A stretch of 64,000 nt of DNA from Nymphaea colorata (taxonomy: Eukaryota > Streptophyta > Magnoliopsida > Nymphaeales > Nymphaeaceae), in NCBI RefSeq assembly GCF_008831285.2, contig NC_045148.1, positions 16,966,802 to 17,030,801 on the forward strand, given 5' to 3'. A model generated the notes under the pieces. The model was not told the origin of the DNA and searched no databases. It saw nothing but the letters and a program-made list of their open reading frames with translations. The position numbers and the translations under genes were made by a program. Within the stretch, counting starts at the first letter, position 1. Each line of letters begins with the position of its first letter. Below are positions 47,833 through 59,377 of the stretch, piece by piece.

Positions 47833-50800
47833 CCCCTACATACAGACAGTTCTTTCTCCAAGATCACAGGCCAAGCCTCAACTTTACAATCTGTGTTGAG
47901 CCACAGATCAAGCTCTTCTTGCTTATTTGAGTTAGACAGGTGTTCGACACACGTTGCCGATCACCATTGGTGCATTGATAAAGAAATTAAAAACTGTTAT
48001 GGTGTTTCATATCAGATAGAGCTTCTTTGCACACACAACAGGACGCACCAAAAGGGGGTGGAGGGTATTTTTGATTTTTTTTATAAAATAATAGGTATTT
48101 TAGACTTTTTAGCCTTTTTACCATCCCTTATTATGTTTTTCAAAGAGTTCCTTTTCATTTTTTTTAACTTTTAATGAAAATATTTTGGTTATTGCATAGC
48201 TCTGTACACACAAAAAATTGTACACAACCGGCTTCGGTTTCACACAAGCACCGACCATGATCAGCTCCCTAGTGGCGGTAACCGAAACAAGTCTAATAAC
48301 TAGAACTCAGTCAGGAAGCTCAAATGTAACCGGACTCCGGTGACAAATGAGTCGAGTTTGAGCTCAATATTTGAACTTTAGTATCAAACGAGGGGAACTC
48401 TAGTTTTCAAAATATTGTATCCGGTACCACTACACTCAGAAAAAGTATATGCCTGGGAATGACTTCTTCTTTCTTATCTCACTTTCACTCTCCACCTACA
48501 TTCTTTTTTTCTCACTTTCACAAATAAAATCACTCTAAAATTCGCTAATCACATGAGAAGAAGAATCTAAACACCATGATTGTTTCAGCTTAAGCTTACC
48601 AAACATGTGCACAAGTAGAACTTGAGTTTCATAGCTTGGTCGACTTGAGTTTCTGGGTTTGGGTACCTAGAGAAGCCAAATCTCCTTTTTCTTTCCCTTG
48701 AGAAATTGAATGATGACCGGATTTCAATAAGCCTATCGGCCCAACCAACTATGCAAATGCTTATTGAGTTGTCAAGCAGAGTTTCATTTGCAGCTAAGCT
48801 CTAACTCAGTGATGGAGTCAGATTTTTTTTTTTTTTTTTTGAAAAAGACACTAAGCATATAGTTAACAAATTTTCAGTTGACCATTATATGAGGGGCCAC
48901 ACACATTTTGTGATCAAGCCGCTGCATTTGGGGTCAATGACTAGATAGCCAAGGTTAGATGAGACTTTCTTTCGTGAGCTAACCTTCTTTGCTTCCTCTT
49001 TTCCTCTTTGTTTCGAATGTCCATCCAATCTCTGATTCCAGTCCATAACTTCTTTGAATATAGACTCTGACCCCGGTTTTAGACGGCAGCCCTGACGTGA
49101 TGAAAGCATCTGGTATGTGTAGAATGTACATAGTTGGGTTGTCGGATCTACTGTTTCCACAGTAGCTTCCTCTGTATCCGCTGATGCCTTTTGACAACCC
49201 CCAACAAGGATCCATGTTGCCCTCGCTGCCGAAAGGCAATTACAATTTTCCATCAAACCTTGATGTCCCCCAAAGCTAAAAGACACAAACCACTCGCAAA
49301 GTCAAAGACAAAATTCACTATCATGCACCATTGGGAAACCTGTCGGAAAGCCATATATAACAGATTCAGATACACCTAAATTTAACTATTAATTTAGGCT
49401 TGCATAGAATGAGGTGCATGCCCCATGAACCCGACATACTTCCACTCCTGCTCTAACTTGGACTCAAATTCAGACTGAGGTAAAACCAATATTTTCAAAG
49501 CTGGAGATGCCTTTGCTAGAAAGTAACTCGGCTGGTGTGCAGCCCTGGCTAACGACAACAAACGACAGGAATACGGTTTTCCACCAATCTAGTGACGGTG
49601 ACAAAGCACAAGGGCCAATGAGTTGAATGCAGAGGCGTTATCGCGGTCTCTGGCGCGCGGATGCATGAATTGAATGCAGAGGCGTGTCAACTTAGCTTTC
49701 CCATCGCGATCAACTGAAATGAACAAGCCGAAGTGTTCCTGTTCTCATCACTTCTTACGATGAAAACATATTCAACCAAGGCCTCGCGAGCCCCGTCCAG
49801 CCACATTGTCGATTCTTGAAGTATTGTTTGTTTTTCTTATCTGTTTTGAGCTTAATTATATGCTAAATTGATTAGCTAATTTTGGATTAATGAGAAAGAA
49901 TCCCACCGTTCGAGTGAGAGGCTAAAACCCTTTCCACCCCCTTTCTTTTCTCTCGTTGCCTCTTAGGTTTATAGTTGTTTGAGGTTCTAGAGTGGTAATA
50001 CGGTACACTTTTCGACTCCATGTCACACGTCACCATTCTCAATTCAAATGAGTAACACTTACAGGAAGACCCTTCCGACTCAGGCCAACCATACTATGTT
50101 GAAAGCTATTAACTAATTAGTAGTATTTCTGATCACCTAAAAAGGACCATACGATCAAGTAACTTAATGGTAATAGAATTTATAGATGTAACTTAAGTAA
50201 ATTGTTAACTAAAAAAATTAATCATGTCAAAGATCAAAAGATGCAATTTTTATGGCTTAAAAAATTAATATAGTTCTGTAAAGCTTAATTTGAAATACCG
50301 CCTGCTCATCCATTAAGTGTGTTGAGCTACGTGATCTATTGAGAATGTGTATTTAAGCTAGAGAACACACGGATCCAGGTACAGTGGCGCACCGACAACT
50401 TTCAAAAAGTAATATTAGTGCATAAAATTAATGAATGTATAAAAAGTTCTAATTTTTAAAATAAGGTCGACGTTCATGTTACAACGCTCGTATCCCTTTA
50501 ATGTATACGGACTAAATAATAATAGATTATAATAATACAAGCTTATACACAAGGAAATCCTAAATGGTACTCCATGCTCATATGCATTTGCATTGGAAAA
50601 AACCAATGAAATTTATGCTGCTTTCTAAGCCTACCTAAATGAGCTTTAACAAGCTGAACCGAGTGGATCCACGGTTCTTCCTGCCGCTTTCTGTGCATGA
50701 TGCCTAGTGATGACATCCAGTGGAACAACATGTACATACTTGTGAATCTTTGCCATGAAATGAGCCACTAGGAAAGAAGATACATGAACCACCATCTTCA

Positions 50801-50945
50801 ATTTGGAACTGATTCCTTAGCCCAATATTTGATATTGAAATAAAAGAAACTAGTATACTTCTTTGCGGCACAGCCGCATATGCAATAATTGCCAGTGGCC
50901 CTAAGTTCAATCCCTATCTACTCTTAATGGCCCCGCCGCCGGCCA

Positions 50946-51127
50946 CCAGCAGAGGTGGAGCTACAGTATTGCTGGTGTGGGCAATTGCCCACACTAAGAC
51001 AAAAAGATTACATTATTTACATACAGGAACTTCATAAATTGTCAGTTTTTTATATATGAGTGTCCCTTAAGATTTAAAATTTAGATTTGGGGTGTCCCTC
51101 AGCCAAATATTTCTGACTCTGCCGCTG
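50946..51127. mobile_element. GCGGAGCCAG-type interspersed element with GGGCAATTGCCC core
   Basis: It runs from CCAGCAGAGGTGGAGC to TTTCTGACTCTGCCGCTGG, whose reverse complement resembles the start. It carries the word GTGTGGGCAATTGCCCACAC at about 50,975-50,995, the same mark seen at 16.7, 23.4, 27.4, 31.4, 34.9, 39.6 and 40.1 kb. The length is about 180 bp and it is non-coding. Confidence 0.55.
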
Positions 51128-52113
51128 GCAACCATCATTGATCAGTCTTTGTCGTTAGTTTTTGTTCCCTAGTTCCAATCAATATCATAGCCAATGTTTT
51201 CAGAATCGGCTTGAATTAAACGATGCCAATAGGTGGCAAGGCCAAACCTGACCACCATTTTGAAAGAAATGAATGTTCAGCATATTGAGCTAGGGTTAGC
51301 AACTTCTTCGCTTCTATCTATTCAAGGGGCCAAATACATCTTGTCTTTCATAAAAGGTAATGCCGTGCTCGTGAGGTTCGGTACCTCTAGTTGGGCTATT
51401 TAGGTGTAATCAGTCACTAGTTCTAATCTTAGAGACACTCGACCTGCCTTGGGTAAGTTGACAGGATCGAGAAGTGGGAGAATGGCCTCAGCGGTTTTAT
51501 GTACCTGATCTTTCAGCCCAAGACGGTTTCTTCTAAGGGTGTCCTCAGATCCATGGTTTGCATAAAATCACTAGGATTTCAAATCCGAAGATTTAAGATG
51601 GAACCTCTTTTCCTCCTTTACGAAGCACATCTTTTAATGCAGTCTCCAATCTGAAATCAGGTGCTATCAAACACTTCCTAAAGTAACAGTTCACAGAAAG
51701 AAAAAAAAAAAGGCCTTTGTTGAGCCAAGAATCGGATTCCGAACGACTAAAGCATTCATCTGGGATCTGGCATGATTAGATTCAAAGACATAAAGGAGGC
51801 CAAAATCGACCAGGCCCCAGATCCAACTCATTTGCAACAGAGTACCAAACTTTGGGGTCTGCAATTGGAAACCACCAAGTCCAACGCTACAGTTCAAACA
51901 GCGAAGATCCTCTGTTTTTCTTTTTGTGGGTGGTATATATCTGAAAGATGAGTAACTAAAATTTCAAAAGTATATATGCTACTCATTTATTTATACAATA
52001 AGTCTTGAAAGAGCAAACGAAAACAGACAACTATAGAATATGGATCATCAGTATTATCATGCAAAGATCAATATTTTTACCACCAAAGACGATATAATTG
52101 ACACAAGGAGATT

Positions 52114-52545
52114 CTAGCTAGTACCAATGATTTGATGTCCAGCCTCAATCACATAGAGAAGGGCTGCAACAACAGAAGAGGGCACGCTGAAACCGAGCAG
52201 CAGCAGCATCCCCAGAGCCACACTGGGCCTGGTGCCCATGAGAAACCTCTGCAACTGACCCACCCCTTCGCACACGTCCGAGTCATACGAGGCGTAGTAC
52301 CTCTTCTCCCACTCCATCCAGTGGGCAGGCGCCTCGTAGTTCCTCTCCCCCATCTTCATCTCCTGAATCCTCTTCCTCAGCACGATCATGTTCTCGTCCA
52401 CCATCCTGCTGCCCCGCCTCCGGTCGCCGGACTCACTCGGCCTCGTCACCAGCACCCGGAAACAGAGCCGTCTGGCACCAGCGCCGCAGCAGGATTTGCC
52501 TAAAACCAGCGGCCTGAAAACCAGGGAACCGGTGCTACCCTCCAT
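52114..52545 (-). CDS. Array gene F: small plastid-type membrane protein
   Basis: A single-exon gene of 143 residues starting MEGSTGSLVFRPLV. The open frame reaches back to 52,641, but alignment and a TATA box at 52,583 support the inner start. The leader (1-46) contains RPLVLGKSCC and RLCFRVLVTR and is basic and acid-poor until residue 38. The conserved block is MVDENMIVLRKRIQEMKM (48-65), EAPAHWMEWEKRYYASYDSD (71-90), and VCEGVGQLQRFLMGTRPSVA (91-110), almost identical to gene A. Residues 109-133 are hydrophobic, followed by EAGHQIIGTS. A and F sit at the two ends of the array yet are closest in sequence, so duplication order does not follow map order. Function is unknown. Confidence 0.82.
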   Translation of the reverse strand: MEGSTGSLVFRPLVLGKSCCGAGARRLCFRVLVTRPSESGDRRRGSRMVDENMIVLRKRIQEMKMGERNYEAPAHWMEWEKRYYASYDSDVCEGVGQLQRFLMGTRPSVALGMLLLLGFSVPSSVVAALLYVIEAGHQIIGTS

Positions 52546-52582
52546 GGTGCTCAGAGAATGTAAAAGGAGTATATGCCTATAC

Positions 52583-52589
52583 GTATATA
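52583..52589 (-). promoter_or_regulatory. TATA box of array gene F
   Basis: TATATAC on the minus strand, 38 nt before the ATG, in the same type and position as those of gene B and the fragment. Confidence 0.55.
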
Positions 52590-53583
52590 TCTGTGGACTC
52601 TGATAGTCATGTGTGGTAGGATGCTTTTGGTGCGAGGACAATCGGTGCCAACAAATTCATCTCCCTCCTTTTTCTGCGGTAAAAGAATTAAAATTACTAT
52701 CGGCAGACGCGTTGGGCAGCTGATGGAGACACGTGATGAAAAACCATAAGAATCCTTGAAGAATATGGTGAATTTGGTGCTCAAGAACAAATCTTACTCG
52801 AGATCTCAACCATAACAAGTGCACTCTGTGGTTGCCTGTTGATCTCTTAACTCCATCGGTTTTGCACCTTGTTCATGATTAATTTGGAAGTTTCCCTCAC
52901 AGTTAGCATGATTTTCTTCTAATTGGTAGATAGACTGGAAGAAATGGAAGGAGCCCCGCAGCTTCCCGGGAACATAAACGTCATCATCATGATTATAATC
53001 ATGAAGACATTGCTCTAGAATAAATGGATCCACCATTTTCAAGGATTTCAACTTGGGGACCTTGTTTGACACTTATTCCCAAATCCCAAATATGACTTTT
53101 GTTATGATTTTCATATAATTTATGTAAAGAGGTAGAATATTGAGGATGAATTGAATCCACCACTTTGAAAAACGTAAGCTTTTGTACTCATCCATACTTT
53201 GTCTTTAATGGTCATTTAGTTACAAAAGTTCATGAAAGGGGTGCTACTGCCATAAAGTCTCCTTGGTTCTTCTAGTTCAAAGAAAAAGAAAAACTAATGC
53301 AATCATCCAAATGTATTTGCTAAAGTGCTTTTTTATTTGATATTTGAGCCGCCTTTTAAAGAGGAAAAAAAAAGAAAAGTAGTATTTGTTTCGGAAGTAG
53401 CGACAAAAGGTTGGTCCCGAATGAATCTCAAATGCAGATATAGAACATTGAGTTTCTCTTGATACAAACTATGGCTGACTTGAAAACCAATGTCACATGC
53501 CGGTTTTCTTCCTGCTTGTCTTGTAAGGAAGGAAGCGATGTACCTCCTGTGGTTCGATGTAAAAAAAAAAAGGTCATTTGTAG
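52590..53583. other. Gene-free interval before the retrotransposons
   Basis: AT-rich sequence with short open frames only (up to 104 codons), none with recognisable features. I see nothing that can be supported as a gene. Confidence 0.5.
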
Positions 53584-53994
53584 TGTCATGGGTTGACTCC
53601 TTTAGCCCGTGCAGCACGGCAAGAACCTGATTGCCGTAAGCCTTCAAACCAGCGAAAGGGGTGCAAAGGTAGTTTTAAAAAACAAGTGCATAAAAAACGC
53701 TTTATGAATAAAAAATCTCGTAATGTATTCAACTTGAAAAATTTGTACATCACCAGAAATATAAGCAAGGAGAATGATCTCAACTTTACTTACACAGGAT
53801 AGGATGGCCGAAGCCGCTTACAGGATTCCCAAACCGACCACCCAAAACTAAGAATCTTAATACATGACACTTAAACCGATGGGAGGGTACTTCCTTACAA
53901 GCAAACAAGCGTAAGCAAATGACTCAACATAAGCAAAGAAAGTATAATGTAAACAAAGTAAAGGATTGTACAGACTCTTAGACATGGGGGAACA
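53584..53994 (-). repeat. Probable 3' LTR of chromovirus 1
   Basis: On the minus strand it begins TGTTCCCCCATGTCTAAG, directly after a polypurine tract (AAGGGGGG, 54,000-54,007), and plausibly ends ...CCCATGACA, giving TG...CA termini and about 411 bp. The matching 5' LTR is not in the window because the element is cut at about 56,876, so the ends are estimates. Confidence 0.6.
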
Positions 53995-56875
53995 GGCTCC
54001 CCCCTTCAAATCAAGCACCGTCCTCGGCGCCAGTAGCTTCATGATAGGCTTTGATTTCCAGCAGGTAGCGCTGCTTCATATAAAAGGCATACTCCTAGGT
54101 TGGATTTTGTTCGTCTATCCACTTTACTTGGTACTTCTTCGACTCCCCTAGATAGTTTGTCTTGTGTCAAAAAATTTCCTCCATCTGACGGTCCATCGCT
54201 CGCTTACTCGACGGGGCTCGCTGTAAGATCGGGTCTCGTTCTGGGACGCTTTTGTCAGGGTCTTCCTCATCAAAGTAGAAGGGCTTCAGGTTGCAGACAT
54301 GGAACACTGAATGCACCTTAAAGTCTGGCAGTAAGTCTAGTTTGTAAGCTAGCTTCCCGATTCTCTTCAGCACTGTAAAGGGACCTTCATACTTGCTGAT
54401 TAATGACCTGTGTCGACCACGAAAAATACCCATGCGATCAGGATAAAGCTTCACGAGGACTTGATCGTCGACTCGAAACTTGATCACCGAATCGAAACTC
54501 CATTGGCCTTCGATTCCGATCTGTGAACTTCTTCATTTTCTTGGCGGCCTTATGCAAGAACACCTTAGCCATCTCCATCTGTTTTTGCCAATCGCGAACG
54601 AACTGGTAGGCAAAAGTAGGCCGTCCCTTTTCTTGGGCTGCAAGGGTATGAGGCATCAACGATTGTTGCCCAGTGGCTATCTCAAATGGACTATGTCCAG
54701 AAGACTCGCTCTTCTGTAAATTGTAGCAAAATTGAGCTACATCCAACAATTTCACCCAATTCTTTTGATTCGCGTTGACATAGTGCCGAAGATATTGTTC
54801 CAACAATCCGTTGATCTGTTCTGTCTGGCCATCTGTTTGTGAGAGGAAACTCGTTGAGAATAATAAATCTGAACCAAGCAAACGAAATACTTCACGCCAG
54901 AACTTCCCTGTGAAGCGAGCGTCCCGATCACTGACAATGCTTTTTGGCACGCCTCAGTACTTGACTATATGCTTCACAAATAACTCTGCCGTCTTCTCCG
55001 TGGGACATTCCTTAGAGGCTGGGATAAATGTGGCATACTTCAAAAGTCTATTCACAACCACAAGGATGGAGCTGAAGCCGTCAACTTTGAGAGGCATTCC
55101 CACGGACGTTTTGGAATAAGAAGAGGCTCCAGGAGACCGGCCGGCTTCTTATTCGTTCCCTTGTCCTGCTGGCAAATCAAACATGTTTTCACATATGCTT
55201 CAACATCATTGCATATCTGTCGCCAATAGTAACCATGTTCGAGGAGCACCAGCGTCCGCTTCTGGCTAGGATGGCCAGCCCACAAAGAGTCATGGCATTC
55301 CTTCAACAATTTTCACCAAAGGTTGCCCCATCTACGTACGAAAACCCGTCCTCCTTTTGCCATTAGAAGTCCATCACGCAACCAAAATCATCGCGTTTTT
55401 TCTGCTCCAGCTTTCTCGACCAAGTGCTTGGCCACAGGGTCCTGCTTCATGCCTTCTCGAATCCGCCCGAGAAGAGCACTCTCAAGTTGTGCTTCGGATG
55501 ATGTTGTCCAAGTAACTGCCAACTCTGCCTTTCGACTTAGTGCATCAGCTATGACGTTTGTTCCTCCCGCCTTGTATTCCAAGGCAAAATCGAATTCCGC
55601 AAGGAATTTCTGCCATCGGGCCTGCTTCGAGCTCAACTTCTTTTGAGTTTGGAAGTAACTTGTGGCTACATTATCAGTCTTGACCACAAATTGACTTTCC
55701 AACAAGTAATGTCTCCATGTACGAAGACAGTGGATAATGGCCGTCTTCTTCCTTTCATGGACCGAGTACCGATGCTCTGCGTCCTTAAGCTTTCTACTTT
55801 CATAGGCAACTAGGTGACCTTCCTGCATCAAGACTCTGCCAATAGCAAAATCTAATGCATCTGTGTGGACTTCGAACTTCTTCGAGTGGTCGGGTAACCT
55901 GAGCACAGGCTCCTGCGTCAGGGCCCCCTTCAATTTCTCGAAGGCATCTTCTTCAATTTCTTCCCAAGCCCAAGTTTGGTTCTTCTTCAACAAATCAGTG
56001 AGAGAGAGGCACAACTATCAAAGAATACCCCTCAATGAATCGCCGATAGTAGTTTGCCAAGCCGAGAAAAGATCGCAACTCCGGTACATTGGTCACCTTT
56101 TCTATATCCATTCGCAACTGACCTTTACCCACTATATGACCGAGAAAACTGATTTCTTGTTAGCCAAATAAGCACTTCTCGTGCTTCACATATAGTTCAT
56201 TTTCCTTCAGCACATTGAACACTAGCCGCTGGTGTTCCACATGATCTCCCATTGAGCTGCTATACACTATAATATCATCAAGATAGACTACCACAAACTT
56301 ATCTAAGTACAGGTAGAATATCTTGTTCATTAGAGTCGAAAAAATGGCTGGGGCACTCGTCAACCTGAACTACATTACCAAGAATTCAAAGGCACCGTAG
56401 CGAGTGACACAAGTTGTCTTCGGCTCGTCACCGTCAACAATCCGAACTTGCCAAAATCCCGATCTGAGGTCCAGCTTGGAAAATACTCGAGCTCCCCCTA
56501 GCTGATCAAAGAGATCTGCAATCAAAGGTAAGTGGTACTTGTCCTCACCGTTACCTTGTTCAGCGCCCGATAATCTACACGTAACCTTTTGGAGCCATCA
56601 TGTTTTGCTTGGAACAACACTGGTGCACCAAAAGGAGCTTTGGAGAGTCTGATTATACCTCCAGCTAGCATCTCGTCCAACTGTCGCCGAAGCTCTTTCA
56701 ATTCTGTAGGGGTCATCCGATAAGGTGTCATTGCCGGGGGTTTGGCACCAGGAATGAGTTTTATGACATGATCCACTTCACGTCGAGGTGGCAGCCGTCT
56801 AGGGAGCTCCGCATGCATTGTTCCTGCGAATTCCGCTAAGAAAGGCGCAAGCACCTCTGGGACCAGACCAGGTGT
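53995..56875 (-). mobile_element. Decayed Ty3/gypsy chromovirus 1, pol region
   Basis: Minus-strand order is reverse transcriptase, RNase H, integrase, chromodomain remnant, polypurine tract, LTR, which is Ty3/gypsy order. Reverse transcriptase starts near 56,854 ([37 protein letters not shown]), and the catalytic YLDD lies near 56,280. RNase H spans about 56,010-55,500 (EVHTDALDFAIGRVLMQ, ending IADALSRK). The integrase zinc finger is near 55,300-55,150 (H..H, CLICQQ). The core has IVSDRDARF near 54,930, and the chain ends with VFHVCNLKPFYF and a VKW chromodomain scrap near 54,120. Several in-frame stops and frame changes break it. The first core Asp is Asn (VVVNR). It lacks gag, protease and the 5' LTR, so it is dead. 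Confidence 0.9.
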
Positions 56876-57322
56876 CAGAGAACCACGGTTGGAAGTCTAC
56901 GAATAATTTTGGAGGTTTTGAACACCTCGTTTCTGTTAATGAGTCGTAACTGTAATATGTGTTAAGATTTGAAGATATTTATTTTACAAAAATCAAATAT
57001 TATTTTGATGGGCCATGTTCCATTCATGGCTGGATTTTTCCATACTCAAAGGAATTCTGACCCTTCTTTCTACTCTACAGGTAGTTCGTGATAGATTCTG
57101 GCTTATGGAGTGACGACCTCAGGCCTTATGATGGACGGGCATTGGCATTCTGGACAGTGCGTCAGTTTTGAGCTTAGTGGTCATTTTAGTTGTTTGGGTC
57201 CATATGTTTTATTTTAATACAGTGCATTTATTTATGTTTTGGTCATGACTCAATATTACTTCCGCTATTATTCATTTATGCAATGAAAAAAAAATTGGTG
57301 TAAAAAATTGGGTCGTGAAAGC
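56876..57322 (+). repeat. LTR 3' portion followed by a primer-binding site
   Basis: The sequence from about AACCACGGTTGGAAGTCTAC to GGTCGTGA is the 3' part of the LTR family that also makes up 57,655-61,666. It abuts the broken end of chromovirus 1. The tRNA-Met-type primer site TGGTATCAGAGC follows at 57,325-57,336, which fixes + orientation. Confidence 0.7.
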
Positions 57323-57324
57323 TT

Positions 57325-57336
57325 TGGTATCAGAGC
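57325..57336 (+). other. Retrotransposon primer-binding site (tRNA-Met type)
   Basis: TGGTATCAGAGC is the standard complement of the initiator tRNA-Met 3' end, used by many plant LTR elements. Only about 150 bp of internal sequence follows before another LTR fragment (57,490-57,625) begins, so the element is a remnant. Confidence 0.8.
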
Positions 57337-57654
57337 ACAGTGTCTATAGTCCATGTCCAATGCCAATATCGATCACAAGCTGAGGAAAGGTCATCCAAGC
57401 CTGTTAGAGAATGGTGTTTTTGATTTATTGTGAATTTTGAGTTATAAAGTTTTATAGTAGTTTTAGCGGATTGTTTTACTTACACTGCATGGAGTGACGA
57501 CCTTAGGCCTTGTGATGGACGGGCATTGGCATTCTGCACACTGCATCGGTTTTGGGCTTAGTGGTCATTTTAGTTGTTTAGGTCCATGTGTTTTATTTTA
57601 ATACAGTGCACTTGTTTATGTTTTAGTTAGTTTACCTAAAACATTTGAAACGTT

Positions 57655-59377
57655 AGTTATGAAGGAATATACTTAAAACTGTCAAGTTAATCTTAAATGA
57701 GACATTTGAGGAAAAGATGGAGTTAAGGGCATATTTAACCACATTTTACATCAATTAAAATCCTCATTGTGCTGCAGCCCTAAATGATCACGTCCAGCAA
57801 TAGAAAGAGAGAGAGAGAAAAAAGAGTTGCTGCCAAGATTTTCAGAGGTAAGGGGATGTTCAGCTTTGAATGGATTATGTAGCCTTGTATTTTTTGTTGG
57901 ATGTTGGGGGATAGATACACTTATATGCACGTCTTAATAGTAGACCTATGTGTTCTTACACCTAAATAAGAATCGATTTGTGAAGTGTTATATGTTGGAA
58001 TTATATTCATGCTCTTAGTTTTGTCTATTCTTGATTTACATCCATACGCATATGCATGCATGAAACGTAACTACGTGTGTGCAAAAATGTATATACATAT
58101 ACAATAATAATGAAAACAATAAGGGGGTGATTAGAGCGTTAACATGAGGTTCGGCCATATTTCCGAACTCCCAGGTTAGATGAAAAACCCCTGTTCGGTC
58201 ATCCTCTTCTGTGAAGATCGAAGCCATCGACTTCTATGTTTCTGTCACGGGCATTGACAGTAGCATCCGCCCTTTCTTCAATCTTCCTGTTGCTGGAGAG
58301 CTCCGGGAGAAGGGAATACAGGGAGATTTGCAGCGGAGGCGATTTGGGGGAAAAGGGTTAACACGGTATGGAAGACGCAGGCTTCCTCCAATCGTTCCTC
58401 TGTGTGGGCCGGTTCATCCCTGTCGCAACAAATGAGGAGACAGATTTGGGGAGGTCGTCTTCCTCACAGCAGCAAGGTTGAGAGAAGAGAGCAGAGGAGA
58501 CGACGGCGACGACAGCGACGGGTGGCTGGTGGCGCAGTAGCATGGAACCGAACGACGTTCCTCACTGGAGAATGAGAGATTGCTCGTGCTGGTGATGGGT
58601 CGCAGAAGAATCGGTGGAACCACCGTCGGACGAAGCAAGGACGCGAGGAGAGAGAAAAGGGGGCGAGAAAATGAAAAAAATTAGGGTTCGAGCCATTTTA
58701 TAACGAATTTGGGTGTATGTGAGTGCGAACTTTGTTTTGCCCAGTGGTTGGTTTTGTCCCGGGAGGTAGTGGTGCGCTTGAGCTCACTGTTGACGCACAC
58801 TCCTCTGTCTGCACTGGAGGGCCCACAGGGTATTGGGCGGCACAAGGGCTCGGGATTTTGCTGTTTCTGTTGGAGAGCAAGGCGTCTCCTCGTTCCTCAC
58901 CCCGGGTTTCTAGAGGTACCATGCTGCTGCAGTGGTGATTTGGGATATTTCAGGAGGCTTCACTGCAGGTACCCTCGATCTGTTGATTGCTTGGTGAAGA
59001 GATGTTATGTTCTGCCCGTCAGTGCCCACGGGGATTTCCATTGTTGCTCGGTACAATGACCATGGCATTGTCAAAGAACCATGGTTGGAAGTCTATGAAT
59101 AATTTTGGAGGTTTTGAACACATCGTTTCTGTTAATGAGTCATCACTATAATATGTGTTAAGATTTGAAATTATTTGTTTTAGAAAAATCAAATATTATT
59201 TTGTTGGGCCATGTTCCATTCATGGCTGGATTTTTCCATACTCAGAGGAATTCTGACCCTTCTTTCTACTCTACAGGTAGTTCATGTTAGATTTTGGCAC
59301 TTGGAGTGACGACCTCAAGCTTTGTGATGGATGGGCATTGGCATTCTGGACGCTACGTCGGTTTTGGGCTTAGTGGT
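57655..59377 (+). repeat. LTR copy A (plus orientation)
   Basis: It runs parallel to LTR copy B in the opposite orientation. Shared words include ATGAGACATTTGAGG (57,700), CACGTCCAGC, GAGTTGCTGCCAA, CAACAAATGAGGAGACA (58,424) and GGGCCCACAGGGTATTGGGC (58,820). It lacks about 0.5 kb near 58,700 that copy B has. Its 3' end meets copy B with about 66 bp of unpaired sequence between the arms. The 5' limit is approximate. It has no coding capacity. Confidence 0.7.

Larger units (their letters stand above)
43162..52113. other. Intergenic region E to F
   Basis: No gene can be supported in about 9 kb, the longest gap in the array. Three repeat copies with GCGGAGCCAG-like ends are listed separately. 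CT-rich runs lie at 46,874-46,905 and a short GA run at 47,102-47,116. The minus-strand frame 48,885-49,286 (133 codons) has no recognised domain and no promoter or paralogue support. Confidence 0.45.

Noticed and set aside
48885-49286. 133-codon minus-strand frame
   Set aside because: No domain, targeting signal, promoter or second copy; length is within chance for a 64-kb six-frame scan.
57135-57160. miR394-like string (TTGGCATTCTG) in the LTR repeats, also at 57,525 and 59,338
   Set aside because: Only the first 11 bases match; the rest diverges and no fold-back arm exists nearby. It is part of the LTR sequence.
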